Origin: Phytophthora quininea
Taxonomy: Eukaryota; Oomycota; Peronosporomycetes; Peronosporales; Peronosporaceae
Length of the DNA stretch: 64,000 nt
Assembly (NCBI GenBank): GCA_011947345.1
Contig: JAAVTG010000548.1
Span: 124,001 to 188,000, forward strand
Direction: 5' to 3'
Positions 22,585-35,293 of this stretch are shown piece after piece. How positions within the stretch are numbered: position 1 is the first letter of the stretch; each line of letters begins with the position of its first letter. Position numbers and translations under genes: made by a program. The notes beneath the pieces were generated by a model that was not told the origin of the DNA, ran no database searches, and was given only the letters and a program-made list of their open reading frames with translations.

Positions 22585-24260
22585 GTGGTGGAGCGCGTCG
22601 TTCCAGCCGACCTATCCACGCTCCACCCGGTCGCACCTGTGGTAGCTCTGTTACTGTGTCACTGCCAGCTAGCGGCTACGATGGCCCGTGACGACCTCAT
22701 GGAGATGCAGACAACTGTACTAGCCCGTATTCTGGACGGCACCGCCAGCTCGCCTGCCTCCAACGCCATACCAGCTATTCTAGACGGACTGGTGGCGCCA
22801 GAGGCCATGCCCCACGGTCATACGCCATGCAACTGGATCGACCCTAGAACGGGTCAAGCGTGTACCTTCCGTCTCCAGCACGCCGTCAATTTTGTCTTCG
22901 TGGCCGATGGCAATCCGCCATGTCCATCGGCACTTCGAGTGTTTATCGGCTCGTCGTTTTGTCTCGACCCACTGTCTCTAGCACCCTCGATCATGCAGAC
23001 GCCCACGTCGCCACAAGTGCTGCCTGTGGCAAACGCGAACCTCCCCCGACATCGTCAAGAGGAAGAAGCAGTGTCACGTCTCTCTTCACCGAGCCCTCCA
23101 GCGCTCCGACGCATCGTCTCCGTGCACCAAGTACCCCGCACCACCAAAGCGGGTCAGGGACGGTCGGACTCCTAGAGACAACCAAGCAGGTGTCGCCGGC
23201 GTCTCCTCCAACGGTGCCGACAGCCCCGCCGACAAGGCCTACAACGTCGCTCGACGCACGCGTTATGGAGCAGCTGGTTCAGCACCCAGATCTCCTTGCT
23301 CGCTACGTTCAGTTAATGTCGGCATCCCAGGACTCGCCGTCAACCGAATCGGCCATCAGTACGTTGGAACCAGCTCGGCGGTCATCCAAGTACGCTTTTG
23401 TACCAACGTCAGTGTAGACAGCAGTTCACAGCTTCATCACAGCTCCGCAACACCGAGGTAAGAGCCCTTCTGTATTCATTGAGACCGTGGTTCATGCATC
23501 TACCGTGCGATTTCAGCCCCACCCGGGGATCATCATTCGTTTGTACGACTTTCAATTTGGAGTTCTTGGGTTATCGATTCTGCACTTCATCCCGTTCGGG
23601 ATTCATCAGCGGATGACGTGGCTTAACGACGGAGGAACCAACATGCAAAATTTTTCTGCTGGAGTATCGGTCCCGAAGGCCGCACCTCCATCATCTGTCG
23701 GGACACTTATCGATGCAGCACGAATCCTCTGCCGATACAGCCAGGAGTATTGCGTTGATGAAGTCTGTGATGTGTTCGAAGCCCTGCTGGACTTCCTGCA
23801 GCAACTCGACGGCTGGCACACGTGGTCTCCACCTGACTTACCGCATCTGGTGTTCTGGGCCAACTCAATTCTCGAAGAATTCTGCCATCTCGTCCACGCA
23901 AGCAACGGGAACACGGCCCTGTGTAGCCGTCAGACCATTGCCCGACTGTCGCTGAACGATAGCGATGTTCAAAATGTGATGCATGCGCTGGCTAGACGAC
24001 AAACATCCACTGCGACGACCTTACAACGACCTCAGAGCGCTGTACCTGCTCGTGATCGTGGACTGCAACGCCAGCAACGGATTCCGCCCGCCATCTTCGA
24101 TTTGATTCCAGTCCACAATGGCCTTCCAATCTGCCTCCGATTTTTGTCGTCTATGGGCTGCCCGTCTGGAAATTCACACCGGTGTGCATTTGGCGCTCGC
24201 GCTCATGTCGCCCCGATACGCTGGACGCTCGAGTCAAGGGACATATTATTCAGCGCATAG
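22585..24260 (+). pseudogene. DIRS-like ORF1, gag-like region
   Basis: Overlapping plus-strand readings (22585-23175, 22860-23417, 23487-24260) show proline/serine-rich text, then a more globular part (IDAARILCRYSQEYCVDEVC, LPHLVFWANSILEEFCHLVH) and a Cys/His patch near the end (GLPICLRFLSSMGCPSGNSH, RCAFGARAHV). The last part resembles a single zinc-finger-type motif often found in such capsid-like proteins. The position before RT fits a gag role. The frame changes twice. Confidence 0.5.
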
Positions 24261-24329
24261 GAGGCTTGAGTGACCGTGCGGTGAAGCGGTTTTCCGGAAA
24301 TGCGGTCGATATGGGAGCCCAGCATGCCG

Positions 24330-25025
24330 GATCCAGACTCAGATCCCCGGATCAGACATGGGTACATCGCGGAAACACTGGATCCAGACGTGGGTAGCCC
24401 AGATCTGCAACCAACGCCGTTCAGGCGTGGATCTGGCACACCAGAGGACTGATCAAGCGACAACACCCAGCGGCAGGTATAGAAATGGTGCAGATGATAG
24501 GTTTGGGGATGGGATCTCCAATGGATCCACTCATAATTTGCTTAATACAGAGTCGAATTTGCCTTGTACAACACAAGTGCCCTTCTTAGCGCCTAAGACT
24601 ACGGGATCTACATTGGCCCAGTCCAGCTACGTCGGGATCACCGCGGATCAAGCAGTGCTCGGGTGATCTGGATTGTATATTGGCCAGATCCACTCGCAGT
24701 CTAGATCCACAAGTACCAAGTGCAGATCCGAGGTCTACTGGAGTTACTACTTGGCCAGGACGACTGATCGATCCTCAACCCCCAAGATCACGCTATTGGA
24801 AGCGTCAAGTAAGGAAAAGGAAGACCACACACCCTCAAGGCAACCCCACCTGGATCCAAGATCCAGGCCCCAGATCCAAGTAGATCCGAGCGACTACTGG
24901 TCTGGCAAATATTCAAGGACGCAGAGTGAAGATTCCCGCGCTGCTCCTGACCTCCCACGTCCCGCCAAGACGTTCGATCTTGACAGATCAAGCATCCTCG
25001 AAGCACCTGAAGAGCAGATCCAGTC
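24330..25025 (+). repeat. GATC-rich tract within the DIRS-like element
   Basis: About 28 occurrences of GATC, mostly as GGATC or AGATCC, occur in roughly 700 bp, whereas about three would be expected by chance. They are irregularly spaced, so this is not a simple tandem repeat. The tract lies between the gag-like region and RT, and reads as a variable linker rich in DP/DQ/RS residues in several frames. Confidence 0.6.
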
Positions 25026-25639
25026 CGCCGACAGGTACACAAGGTGAGCACACTTCAGCGTCCCCACGGATATCGGAGTACCCCTCCGTTAGTCGGTGTC
25101 TGGGCGCAGTGGAAGCGGATTTTGATAAATCCCGCTACGCCACAACCGCTTCGCTCACCTCTGAAGGTCCCCAAGCAGTACTTGCCTCTCTCTCTGCCTG
25201 GGACGCCAGCAAGAGGCTTTCAACCATCGACGTGTGCTCGGATCTGCCCCGTCGAAGCTCCCAGTTCATTTCCTCGAGCGTCCGTCTCCCTTGATTCTGC
25301 AGCACGCGTCCGTGTTGCCCTCCTATCTCGTCTTAACAATCAAAATCGTGTCGTCTTCGAGACGTGGAACAGCCAGATCAACAGTGTTTCGTGTCCGAGT
25401 TCTTCTGACTGTATGAAACGTGGCCAAATCGAGCAGGCTGCGGCGTCAAGTTGCAGCATTCAACGCGGAATTTCATTGGAGGAGTTTGTTTGGCTTCGTG
25501 GAGGAGAAACTACGATGGACGGTCGGCCTAATTAAGGGCTCGATCCTGTCCTTCTCGGACAGCTTCTTCACGACTACCTGCTCGTCGATGAGCTGGTCTC
25601 TATCGCCCGCCGTGGAATCCTGCCAACGTGGGCATCGAC

Positions 25640-27150
25640 AGAGCCGACAACCCAACCCCACCCCGGAACCACCAATCGGCCACTCAATACCTACCTTCCC
25701 TGTTAAAAAGTATTCGAGAAGGTCAGAGCAACGGCACTTACCTGGTAGTTGACCTCCAGTTACTACACCAGTGGACTCGTATTCGGTGCAGTCCCTTTGG
25801 CGCGGTGGAGAAAAAGGAGTCGATCCTCAGCTCGAAGTACGGTCAATTCATGATCTCTCGTACCCTTCTGATACATCAACGAACGATTACTTCGACGTCG
25901 ACTGTGCCCCGGAGATTATTTTCACTGGCGTAGATGTTATCGCCAGACGTATCGAGCGGGTCGTGCTGGAAAATCCAACTCTGGTGGTAAAACTTCTCAA
26001 AGGGGACGTCAAGTCCGCGTTTCGTCATCTCATGGTTCACGCACGGCACATTTGCTGGATGGGAGCTACTATACCCGAGGAAAATGCTCTTGTGATCGAC
26101 CATGCAGCTCCATTCGGCTGGCCAGGTTCCCCAGCCTACTATGGCGCCTTTGGTCGAGCCATTACTACGCTCGTCAGTCAAAATTCACCAGCCTCTGTGG
26201 CCGAAAGCGACGACGATGAGCCGTTCTTTGGCTTCGAGTGGGTCGACGACCACGTGCTGGTCGAACCCGACCGCGAAAATCGACTCGAGCTCGCAGAATC
26301 CACCCTACGACTGAGTGTGCTTGCTGTGCTGGGACCCACCAGCATCAACGATGTCAAGTTCTCGGAATGGGTGACAGAACTTAAGTGCTTGGTTTTATCT
26401 GGAATACGACAGATCTTGCGGTGTCGATGCCACCAGAGAAGGTGACAAAATGTCTTGATCGCGTGCTGTCACTCCTAGCGGACGAAAAAGCAGCTTCAAA
26501 ACTGCTAGGGAGCCTCCGACATCTCACGTCATGTCTCCGCTCTGCAAAGCCGTTCTTCCAGCATCTCCATGCCGTGTGCTCCCGGTTGAAGGCCTTCCAG
26601 ACAGTGAAGCTATCTGACGCTTCCCGGCGGGATCTGTTGTGGTTCAAGTACATTTTGCAGCATGGCCACTTAGAGAAGCTTCCACTACGATTTTTCGGCA
26701 CGCTACCCAGTCCAGATGTTCACCTGTATATAGATGCTTGCAATACAGGACTCGCGGTGCTTCACCCTGCAAGGGATGAATATATTCAGCTCTCCGTTGA
26801 CGATGAAGAACGCCAGCTCATTCACGACTCTGAGACATCGGGATTTACGATTAACATGCGCGAACATCTGTGTACGGCGCTTGCTGCGCTATGCTGGGGA
26901 GCGGAGCTCCAGTGTGATTTTATCATCCTCACGTGGTGTGTTGGAGCGATAATGTCTCGGCTGTACAGTGGATAAACAGCCTGCAGTCTAGGAACCGTTT
27001 TTCACAAGAAGTCAACAGGGCCATTGGTCTTGCAGAAGCCGTCTACAACATTCGGCTATCTGCACGACACCTCCCGGGTTCATCCAGTCGCATGGCAGAC
27101 GCAGGATCTCGTGCTTCGTGTGAGCCGTTTTCGTCAATGTGGACTAACCT
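25640..27150 (+). pseudogene. DIRS-like reverse transcriptase and RNase H
   Basis: RT motifs appear in order: SPFGAVEKK, VRSIHDLSYPSDTSTNDYFD (the HDLSYP...ND motif is characteristic of DIRS-group RT), LLKGDVKSAFRHLMVHARHI, APFGWPGSPAYYGAFGRAI and the catalytic box FEWVDDHVLVEP. RNase H follows: DVHLYIDACNTGLAVLHP, INMREHLCTALAAL, then WSDNVSAVQWINSL and SARHLPGSSSRMADAGSRA. The frame changes near 25800, 26440 and 26940. It would copy the element RNA into DNA. Confidence 0.8.
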
Positions 27151-27159
27151 CTCTACTGC

Positions 27160-28209
27160 GTGGCGACAGGTTCGAGTCTCAGAACGTTGGAGGCAAATCT
27201 ACAAGGAGTTCTCCATGACGTGCAATCCTACTCACTAGCTGCGTCGTCCAGGCAGCGTTACAAGTCGTCCTGGGATCAGTGGTGTCGATGGTGCGCCGAC
27301 ATGCACTACTCCCAATGGTTACCCGACGAACCAGCGCAGTCATCGCGTCAAATGGTCCTCTTCGCCATATTCTGCTATCTACACGGACCATCCGGCGGTA
27401 ATTCAGTACAAACAATCATGTCCAAGATCAGCGCTATTGCGTGGTATCATCGTTGGGAGCTCGGGTTCAGCGTCAAACTCCTTCCACATCACGTCATGGC
27501 CATCCGCGGTATGCAGCGACTTCAACCAGCACCAGCAAGACGGCAACCAGTTACCATGTCCATACTGCGTGCCCTCCACAAGCAACTCAACGTCTCTTCC
27601 ACCCGTGACCGCGTCATCTGAGGGGGCTACGGTCATGGGTTTCCACTTTCTGTTGAGATGTGGAGAATATCTTCTCAAGACCAAGCGGCAATACCGATTT
27701 TCTGTTCGGCGCTCTGATGTGGTCTTTCTCGACAAGTTCAACAATATCTGCACTACGAAGAGCGAAGTGGTACGTGTCCAGATCAATTTTCGAGGTGGCA
27801 AAAATGACCAAGACGGCATTGGATCGTCACGTACTCTGGGAGCATCATCACTTTCTTGGTGCTGTCCTGTCCGCGCAATATGGTACCTGACGGAGCACCA
27901 CCGGAACGTGAGCGATGACCCCAACGAACTCCTATGCAAGGTCGACAGAACAACTTTTCTACAAGATCGAGACATCACCAAGTACATCGCGTCAGCGGCA
28001 GCAACGGCCGGTCACGATCCCAGTCGCTTCTCGTCTTACTCGCTTCGGATTGGCGGTGCAACAGCGTTGTTCACTGCCGGCGTGGACAGTCTAGTCATCA
28101 AGCAGTTTGGGCGCTGGCGCTCCCCGTGTTCGAGAGGTACACCCGCATCGACAGCAGTATGACGGACAGGATGGCGCAGTTAATGGCAGGGGCGACTTCT
28201 TCCTGCTAG
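27160..28209 (+). pseudogene. DIRS-like tyrosine recombinase
   Basis: An N-terminal SAM-like domain (SLAASSRQRYKSSWDQWCRW, VLFAIFCYLHG) precedes the catalytic domain. The first Arg is in FHFLLRCGEYLLK, the second motif is YSLRIGGATALFTAGVDSLV followed by FGRW, and the nucleophile Tyr is in VFERYTRIDSSM. To reach the Tyr the frame must change at a run of four C (28122-28125), a one-base loss like those in host genes. Another change lies near 27610. This enzyme joins the circular cDNA to the target, replacing an integrase. Confidence 0.82.
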
Positions 28210-28299
28210 AATTGCCACCATTCTCAAGGGTTACCTCCTCGCCGCACCCGGCAGGAGGAGGCATCGATACAAGCAGCTTTGCGCCCCACAACTAGCGAA

Positions 28300-29690
28300 A
28301 ATCGATTTTATTACCAGACATACTGGAAACGTGGGCGATTAATTCGCTCTGAAAGAATGGAAGACTGCTATTAAGAGGGTTTGAAGAACCCAATACGTAC
28401 CGCGCTCGTGCTGTTTGGTCGTTCACGAAGCAAGGGGCATATCGTTTCTGTTGTTGACTGGAAACTCAACACAGGACCTCAATTCGCGATATCGAGCAGA
28501 CATCGCAAGTTTGTTGTTGGTTCTCGCTACAGCTTCTCATATCCTCCCCAGTGGATAACATAGTATATAGCACTGTTGATGGGCTTGCTAGGCTATATTT
28601 TAATTACTTTGGATCCGGGGGAGGGGGATGTATCCATTAAGACGACTTAGGACACATTTGACCCGTCGATCAAGCGTTCAGCAGCGACTAAGTCCACGTA
28701 ACATTGTAGCGGGTTTACTGCACTTTCGAATTGAAGGACAGACGAACTTGGTTCAGATTCTGCTTGGGAGATCGATGTGAATGTGTTGGCTTGTAAATCT
28801 GGCTATTCTCGAGGCGCACGAATATCACGGAATCTCAATAAAAATGCAGGACTGCTCCGTTTCCGGGCCTAATGAAACATTGTGTTGAAAAACTATTTTT
28901 ATGTTGTTGTTAACAAATACCTGGTGGTTTCACCATGCACACATTAAATAAATTTTCTATCCCTACCCACATGTTTTCTGTGTACTGTTATCGCCAGGCT
29001 CCTCGTCATCCAAGAAACTACGATGTTATCCAATGACTCATAAAACCCAGCATCTTTACATGCGAGCTTTTTATTTAAGAAAAGAACACCGGCTCCTTGA
29101 CCGACGGCTTGATATATCGGTTAGGTGCCTGCGACTATACAAATTGTGGGACACGAAGTTGTGCTCAGCTGTGGCGCTGGAATAGCACGCGGCGAAGATC
29201 ATTGTTTCCATTTATCGAAGAAATTTAAACTATATCAATTCGCGCCACGCCAGAAACCCGATTATTTTGTCATGATCCATTAAATCTCTCAGGTCACCTG
29301 GCCCTAGGCACCCATACACGGGATAAACTCGACCAGATTTGTCTCATAAATTTTCACACCGTTTTACTTGCTGTTGACATTTCGTATTTCCGGGTACATT
29401 TTTTGTGATTTACAAAAATTCACATCGGTGCCGAAGTGCATTACTGCTTCGCTAGTATTTCGGTAATGAGATGCTCCACAACGTCCTTCGAGTCGTGGAC
29501 AGTGTCCGATGACATGAAGACTCTCTTGCGTCTCAGCAATATTGTTCTCATGGTCGGAAGGGCAATATTGATATTGTTTCTCCGCTGAATCCGCTTCTTA
29601 CTACGAAAACACAAGTTGCTTCCACGACATTTTTGCCCATTCAATTGCCTCGCCTCGAGTAGGTGGCCACAATAGAAGTAGGAAGCAAGT
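28300..29690. other. Gene-poor stretch
   Basis: No credible coding sequence was seen. It is A/T-richer than its flanks and has only short random readings. A minus-strand reading at 29441-29644 (67 residues) has no recognised motif. Confidence 0.35.
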
Positions 29691-29697
29691 TTACCAA

Positions 29698-30099
29698 TTG
29701 AGAAGAATCAAGCTCACATTGAAGCCACGGCTGCTTTCTCGACCATCACCAGCTTTATGTTGGCCAGTAAAGCCGAGGCTGCAAGAATGCTGTCGAGGAC
29801 AGGTGAAGAGAGGCTGGTGGGTGGAGTGGGTGAATCCTCTGCTGATAGATGGCGTCCCTGTGTCGCGATTGATAAAGCAGTCGCAAGCGCAGGAAATTGA
29901 TATAGAAGATGGTGTATCACCAAAAATAATCAGGAAAATGGAGCTGGACAGCAGTGGTTTCTTCCGCGCAATGGACTCTCGTTGCGGACAAATATACTCC
30001 AAGGCAAAAACTAATTCTTCTGCCAAGGAGAAAGAAGCACGAAAGTTCCAGCAGAAGGTACAGCAAATAAGGCGAGAGCCAGACGTCTGCAAGATTTAA
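29698..30099 (+). other. Possible gene remnant of unknown type
   Basis: A 133-residue reading begins with a TTG and has its only usable ATG two thirds along. The C-terminus is basic and helical (SAKEKEARKFQQKVQQIRRE). No domain is recognised, and the opposite strand is also open over the same span. It is listed only because it is the longest reading in a gene-poor region. Confidence 0.2.
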
Positions 30100-30349
30100 A
30101 GCGCCGATCAAAAAGGCATTTGCTTAAATATTTGACCAGTCAAACGGTCCATACTTAAAATGCGCTGCGATGGTAACGATAAAGAGCTGCCCATTGTCAT
30201 ATTTCTCGCCGATTCCACAGGTAAAAGCCTTTGGAGCGATAAGAAGACTTCAGTCAGCTCACAGAGCGTAAAATTACGGAGACAGCGCTGGTTGGTGGAA
30301 TCCACAGTTTTCAGTTGCATTTCTAGAATATCACTTTGCTAACAGAAGT

Positions 30350-33300
30350 GACGATGAGGGGTTCTTCTAAACTGGGATGTGTTTTCAGTGCCCTGGACGG
30401 ACGATAGGCTGGAACATGCCAGGTTGCTCAACGTTTATCTCGTCAAAGTTCCACCAGTGATGGCGTCCGTATGCCGACCTATAGACATTTTTTGGTTTCG
30501 CCCCTTAAATAACGTCTAAGAAAACGCTGTGTCGAATTTCTGTCTCGACCGCTCAAACACGATGCTACGAGTACATCGAGAGCACGGTTTCAGGTGGTTG
30601 TAAAACTTGTCCAACGATGACTGTATGTCTCGATTGGCTTTGAAAAAGCTTACTACATCTCGCGCTCACGCGAGCTTCCTGTCAGGCGACGGCAGCACTG
30701 CCTGGCGTTTGTTTCCAGCGTCATGCCATGGCAACAAGCGCAGTGGTAATGGCCTGTAAAAGCACGAGTCCCTGAACAAAAATAGTTATACCCGCCCGAA
30801 CAAATGGCTCACAGTGAGGTTATTTTTACCACTTGGCTACGTAGGTACGGTGGACGCATGCGTCTGTCCGGATGCACAAATATTCAACAGTAGTGACAAA
30901 TCATACTTCAAATTTCGTCGTTTTCCCACGAGCCTGGTATCTCCAAAAGATGTGCAACATCGTGTTCGTCGTCGTTGTACATAAAACCAAGAACCTTCCA
31001 AAATTTCCCAATTCTCTGATAGGCATCGGAATGACTTTGTATTAGCCCGTCATCTCCAGGACCATACGGTAGATATTTGATGCTGGTGTCGAGTCGCGCT
31101 CGAAAACCTTCTGGAATTTAGATAGCGTTTGCAGATGTGGCATCTTCTTCTTCTAACGACACCGCCGTGTCATGACCGCGGTGCTGTTTAGGATTGCATT
31201 CCGCGGTTCATTTTGAGCAAGTCGCAAGAATTAGTGTCGGCCTGCAGGATATTTTCTGAATCTTAGATTGACGCGAAACAGCGTTCAACCCTAGCGTGTG
31301 TACTCTGAATTTGCTTTCAGAGCTAAGGAGGGGATACCAGCGGAGATTCCATTTTGCAGCATACTATTCATCGGTTAAAGTAGATTTTAATCTTAAGTAA
31401 GATATATATCATTCCACCCCTGATCTAGTTACTGAAAACTAATACTCGACCATCTTGATCAATTACTGCGATGTTGCATGTGCCGTCCACCTCAGCGAAG
31501 TGTGAAAAAATATATTAACTAATTCAAATAGGTGAATGTCGCACGAACGATAAATGTGAAATATATCTGTCAATCAGAAGATATCGATGCTGCCCGGAGG
31601 TGATGCAACCTATTGCAGGTGCTGGGACTGCGAAGCTAATTATTACAGTATAGCAATATATAAGTGCAACACTTTCTAAATTTCAGAGCTTCTTTGTCTG
31701 CAACACGACTTTGTCAACAGGCAGTACGAGCGCTATAGTTTAGTTTATATGTTCCCGTCAGGCCAGTTTGTACCAAAAGAGGCTGCCTCGTTTTGATAAA
31801 GTGCACTATCAAGTTGCCCGAACCAATTGAGATGCTTCATGATATATCTGACAGTCAGACGGATCAAGAGCGAGATACATCTGTGGGAAAAACACCAAGA
31901 AGAGATCCTTCTGGAAGGATGACCTTACGCTTTTGTTGGTCGTCATATTGTCTGCTACCCTGGCCCAAAATATTGACGCAAGCAACCTTCTTCATCAAAC
32001 CCTTGATATCCGTCCCCTTAAAAACTCTTGTTCTGCAATGCGACTATGGTGCGTTGTACGTGGACCAGCGGATGTTGGTGCTGTCGTCACAAAGCATTAC
32101 GCGGTTCACAACAGATTCCCCGTTGAGGTAAGTCCATGTATCAGGGTACAGCACTTCCCATTTAACATTAACCAGATTTTGTATCGTTCTCGTAGCGCTT
32201 GTCGCAGAGCTTCGTTGCTAGTTGTCTCCTAACTAGGGCAGTTGGCGTGGACTCACTTATACAAGCTCTTAGGGTTGGATGCGCGACTTTGTGAAGATCG
32301 TAGTACTCAACGGGGGGTCCTACAAAACTCAGAACAATAGGACCCCCAAAGAAATCTGAAAACAGGAACCAGATCATTCGCAGTGTATATTTAGCGCTCA
32401 CAACGCAGCAAACGGGTCAACATGTGTGCAAACAGTCACCGGACCGACTCAGAATAGATTTCAAAACGTCAAGACCAGCTGTGGTATAGAAATCCATGTG
32501 AAACTCGTTGGTAATACGGGTATACGCCACCCACAACAAAACATCAACCAGGAAGGTCAACGAGAGTTGGGGCTCCGAACTGAAGACTCAAATTCTACCC
32601 TAGCAATTGGGCTGATTGGTCTTGCGATCCGTCCACACAAACTTCCCAAGTAAATAAACACCACTAGTGCGAACTCGCTAGCTCGCCGAATCTCGCTGGC
32701 CCAACAATAGACGGGTCCAAAGCCAATTTAGGCCGACTGCGAGTCCACCGAGGTCTCAGTCTGCGGTGATCTTTAGAGAAGAGGGGGGCATTCGACCACG
32801 AATACAAGCGGTGGCAATTCAATCGTTGCTATATACACACTCAACCTTGCCACAAACTCATGGCTTGGTCGAGAGACGAGCACTGACTTCACGATAAACG
32901 AACCCACCGACAGACATAACCGCTTAAACGGGTGGATTCAGATGCAACATACCGAATACGATTCCGCTGCTGGACTTGGCCCTTGTGTGCTTGAGGGGGA
33001 ATTCTGTTCTGTATATATAGTTCCCATTCGGGCTTATGTAAATCCTATCTTTCCTACTTTCCATACGAGCATGCAGTGAAATATGATCCGCTTCCTAAAT
33101 ACGACCTCGTTGATTCAGCCACCGAGCCCCCGAAGAGTCACCGAGGTTTCGGAAGGTCGGGCCGTTGCTATCGAGCCTTCCAGTCATCGAGGTTTCGATC
33201 TAATAGTCGCTGATACTTGGGAAGGGTCGCCTGGGTTTGTGTCTGTTGTCCATGGTGACGTCGACGAGTCATCGAAGATTTTGGGGAAGGGCCAATCAAC

Positions 33301-33500
33301 AGAAGTGACCCCATTACAATTGATACCTCGCCAGACTTAAAAAAAAAAAACAGCCAATCAGGGACGATTCCGTTGGAGACGACGACTAACGAATCCTCGC
33401 CACGCAGCGCGCAGCGTGATGTCTGACGACTCGCCCCCGCTTCCCAGGCAAATCGCTATACCCCAACCACGTGATTCCATTTTCGATTTAAACGGAAAAC
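30350..33500. other. Gene-poor stretch
   Basis: Only short overlapping readings occur (for example 31793-32131 and 33083-33340), and none shows a recognised domain. The part from about 32660 to 33350 has mixed A/T-rich and G/C-rich character and could be relic long terminal repeat sequence, but no matching partner copy was found in the window. A run of ten A lies at 33341-33350. Confidence 0.35.
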
Positions 33501-33522
33501 GCTACTTCACGGCATGATCCTG

Positions 33523-33990
33523 TCAAACAACGTTGCAACCAGTTAGGCTTCGTACGACGAACATCGTATTCACAACTTGGAATGCCACACAAGGATGCTC
33601 CGCGATGATGACTTCACTGAGATTCAACATTCCCTTTGTGGTGTAGTCGAAATCCAGCTCATTGCCCTCAGACAGGAACTGGGCTGGCTCGGAGGGGGGT
33701 AAGCGCTCTTTCAGTGAAGCATACACTACAATTCTATTCCCAATTGCTCGTACCGCTCCAGCTACATGACAAGAACTCTTAGCATCGTGGGCCGTTTTAT
33801 CCAAAATGAATTTTCTCTGCGAAAGTGCGGCGCCAAGACGGGAAGAAGACGGTGGCAGGCCGCTGGACAACGAAATTCGGTGAAGGACATTACTCGATTC
33901 TATTTCAAAAGTACGCACGGCAATTCCAAGCTGCCGTCGTGAACGTGTTGGAATGAGGAGATCTATGAACAGCGTGGAGAGCGTAGACAT
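33523..33990 (-). CDS. Hypothetical protein, 155 residues
   Basis: An ORF from a true ATG at 33990 to a stop at 33523. The text (GNRIVVYASLKERLPPSEPA, LSEGNELDFDYTTKGMLNLS) has no stop-prone or repetitive character and could be a real product or the 3' part of an older gene. There is no signal peptide and no membrane segment, and I do not recognise the family. It sits upstream of the P450 relic on the opposite strand. Confidence 0.3.
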   Translation of the reverse strand: MSTLSTLFIDLLIPTRSRRQLGIAVRTFEIESSNVLHRISLSSGLPPSSSRLGAALSQRKFILDKTAHDAKSSCHVAGAVRAIGNRIVVYASLKERLPPSEPAQFLSEGNELDFDYTTKGMLNLSEVIIAEHPCVAFQVVNTMFVVRSLTGCNVV

Positions 33991-34087
33991 ACACTATTAC
34001 AGCCACGTATTCGAGGAGATATACTGAATATATGCAGTCCGAGCCGATTCTTTTCCAAGCTCTAGCGATGCGGAAAAATCCTTGCTG

Positions 34088-35109
34088 TTCACACCAAAGG
34101 CATTTGAAGACGTGCTCAAGACCCAGTTCGACAACTTTTCCACAGGCCGTACAGATTACCGCGTGAAGCGCACGAAGCGAGCGCAGAAAGCGGCAAACGG
34201 GTTTCCTGATGCGAGAGATATTCAGACAAATGCAACGAGGTTCGCCTACCACATGGAATGGCGGAACAAGAATAAACCAGAGTGCCGATAGTTGCAGGGA
34301 CGGCATTTGACTTCTCGCCGCCGCAAAGTCGAAGCCCACACACCCAGCAGCAGTTCATAGCGAGATCGGCTTCGGTGTCCACATGGGAGGCCTCGATGCA
34401 GAGTAAGAGCATCTGTTTCAAACGACGTTCGACAGGGCGCAACGAGGCCTTGTACTCCGCTTCGTTTGTCCAGGTTGGCTCTAAAGCACACAGCGGTGGC
34501 TTGGGATCCAGATTTAACGTGATATTCAAGTGATCAACAACACTGTGCTGAGCATCATTAAGAATGCTCTCGAGCACCGGGGAAATGACGCTTAAAAGGT
34601 CAAGCACATTGTGTCGCTCTTCATCGACAACGTCTGCAACAAGATACCACCGCCCAGGCGTTCACATGGTTCTTCGTCAACCTTACGCAACGTCATGCGG
34701 AGGCTGCCATTCGCAAAGAGATAGCAGAGATAGCCACCGATTCTTTATCAATGGAGCAGCTGAGTCAGCTCGTGTACTTGGTAGCTGTTCTAAAGGAGTC
34801 AGTACCAGTCAACCTCAAACACGCGGCTCGCAACACAACGTTGTCCGATGGCGAGGATGCCGCAAGTCTGGGGACCTGATGCTGAAGCGCTCAAACCGGA
34901 GCGGTGGATCGATTCCGATACGGGGAAGCTACTTAGTGAAAGTCTCGTCGTTCAAAGCTGGCCCTTGCATGTGTCTGGGCAAGAGTCTAGCGATGCTAGA
35001 GATGAAGCTGGTCGTGGTGGGGTTGCTGAGCAAGCTCCACATCGAAGTGCAGAATTCCAAGGACGTCCCGTACGATCTGTTGATCACTCTGCCGATTAAA
35101 GGCGCCTGA
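34088..35109 (+). pseudogene. Cytochrome P450 relic
   Basis: Pieces in different frames follow the order of the intact P450 downstream: TPKAFEDVLKTQFDNFSTG (matches the intact gene's TPQAFEDVMKNQFHNF), an EIGFGVHM-like piece near 34360, a QAFTWFFVNLTQ-like I-helix neighbour near 34650, MPQVWGPDAEALKPERWID, and the haem-region piece AGPCMCLGKSLAMLEMKLV near 34955. Stops and frame changes separate them, and parts of the I-helix are lost. It is a decayed tandem duplicate of the gene at 35294-36874. Confidence 0.85.
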
Positions 35110-35293
35110 ATGTCAAGGTCTCACTTGCAAGCTGCCCCCTAGCGCTTGCTAGTGGCGTCTACATGTAGTGAAGACAGATCTATCCGTTGATTCACCTCCG
35201 AGGGGTTCAAACGTTCCAAACTCACTTCACTTTCACTTCGTACCGCATTTAATCACTTCGACTTTTGCAGCCAAGGACACAAGTCTTGACAGC

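Larger units (their letters stand above)
22041..28209 (+). mobile_element. DIRS-like tyrosine-recombinase retrotransposon
   Basis: Gag-like sequence, a reverse transcriptase, RNase H and a tyrosine recombinase follow each other on the plus strand in the order typical of DIRS/Ngaro elements, with no DDE integrase and no protease. Such elements integrate a circular DNA by recombination and leave no target-site duplication. The ends given are those of the coding region. The terminal repeats of the element (inverted or split direct) were not resolved by eye. Several frame changes are present, at least one in a C run inside the recombinase. Confidence 0.8.

Noticed and set aside
32660..33350. Possible long terminal repeat or retroelement end
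   Set aside because: No second copy, primer-binding site or coding partner was found in the window.
33341..33350. Run of ten A as a retroposon tail
   Set aside because: No recognisable retroposed body or flanking duplication adjoins it.
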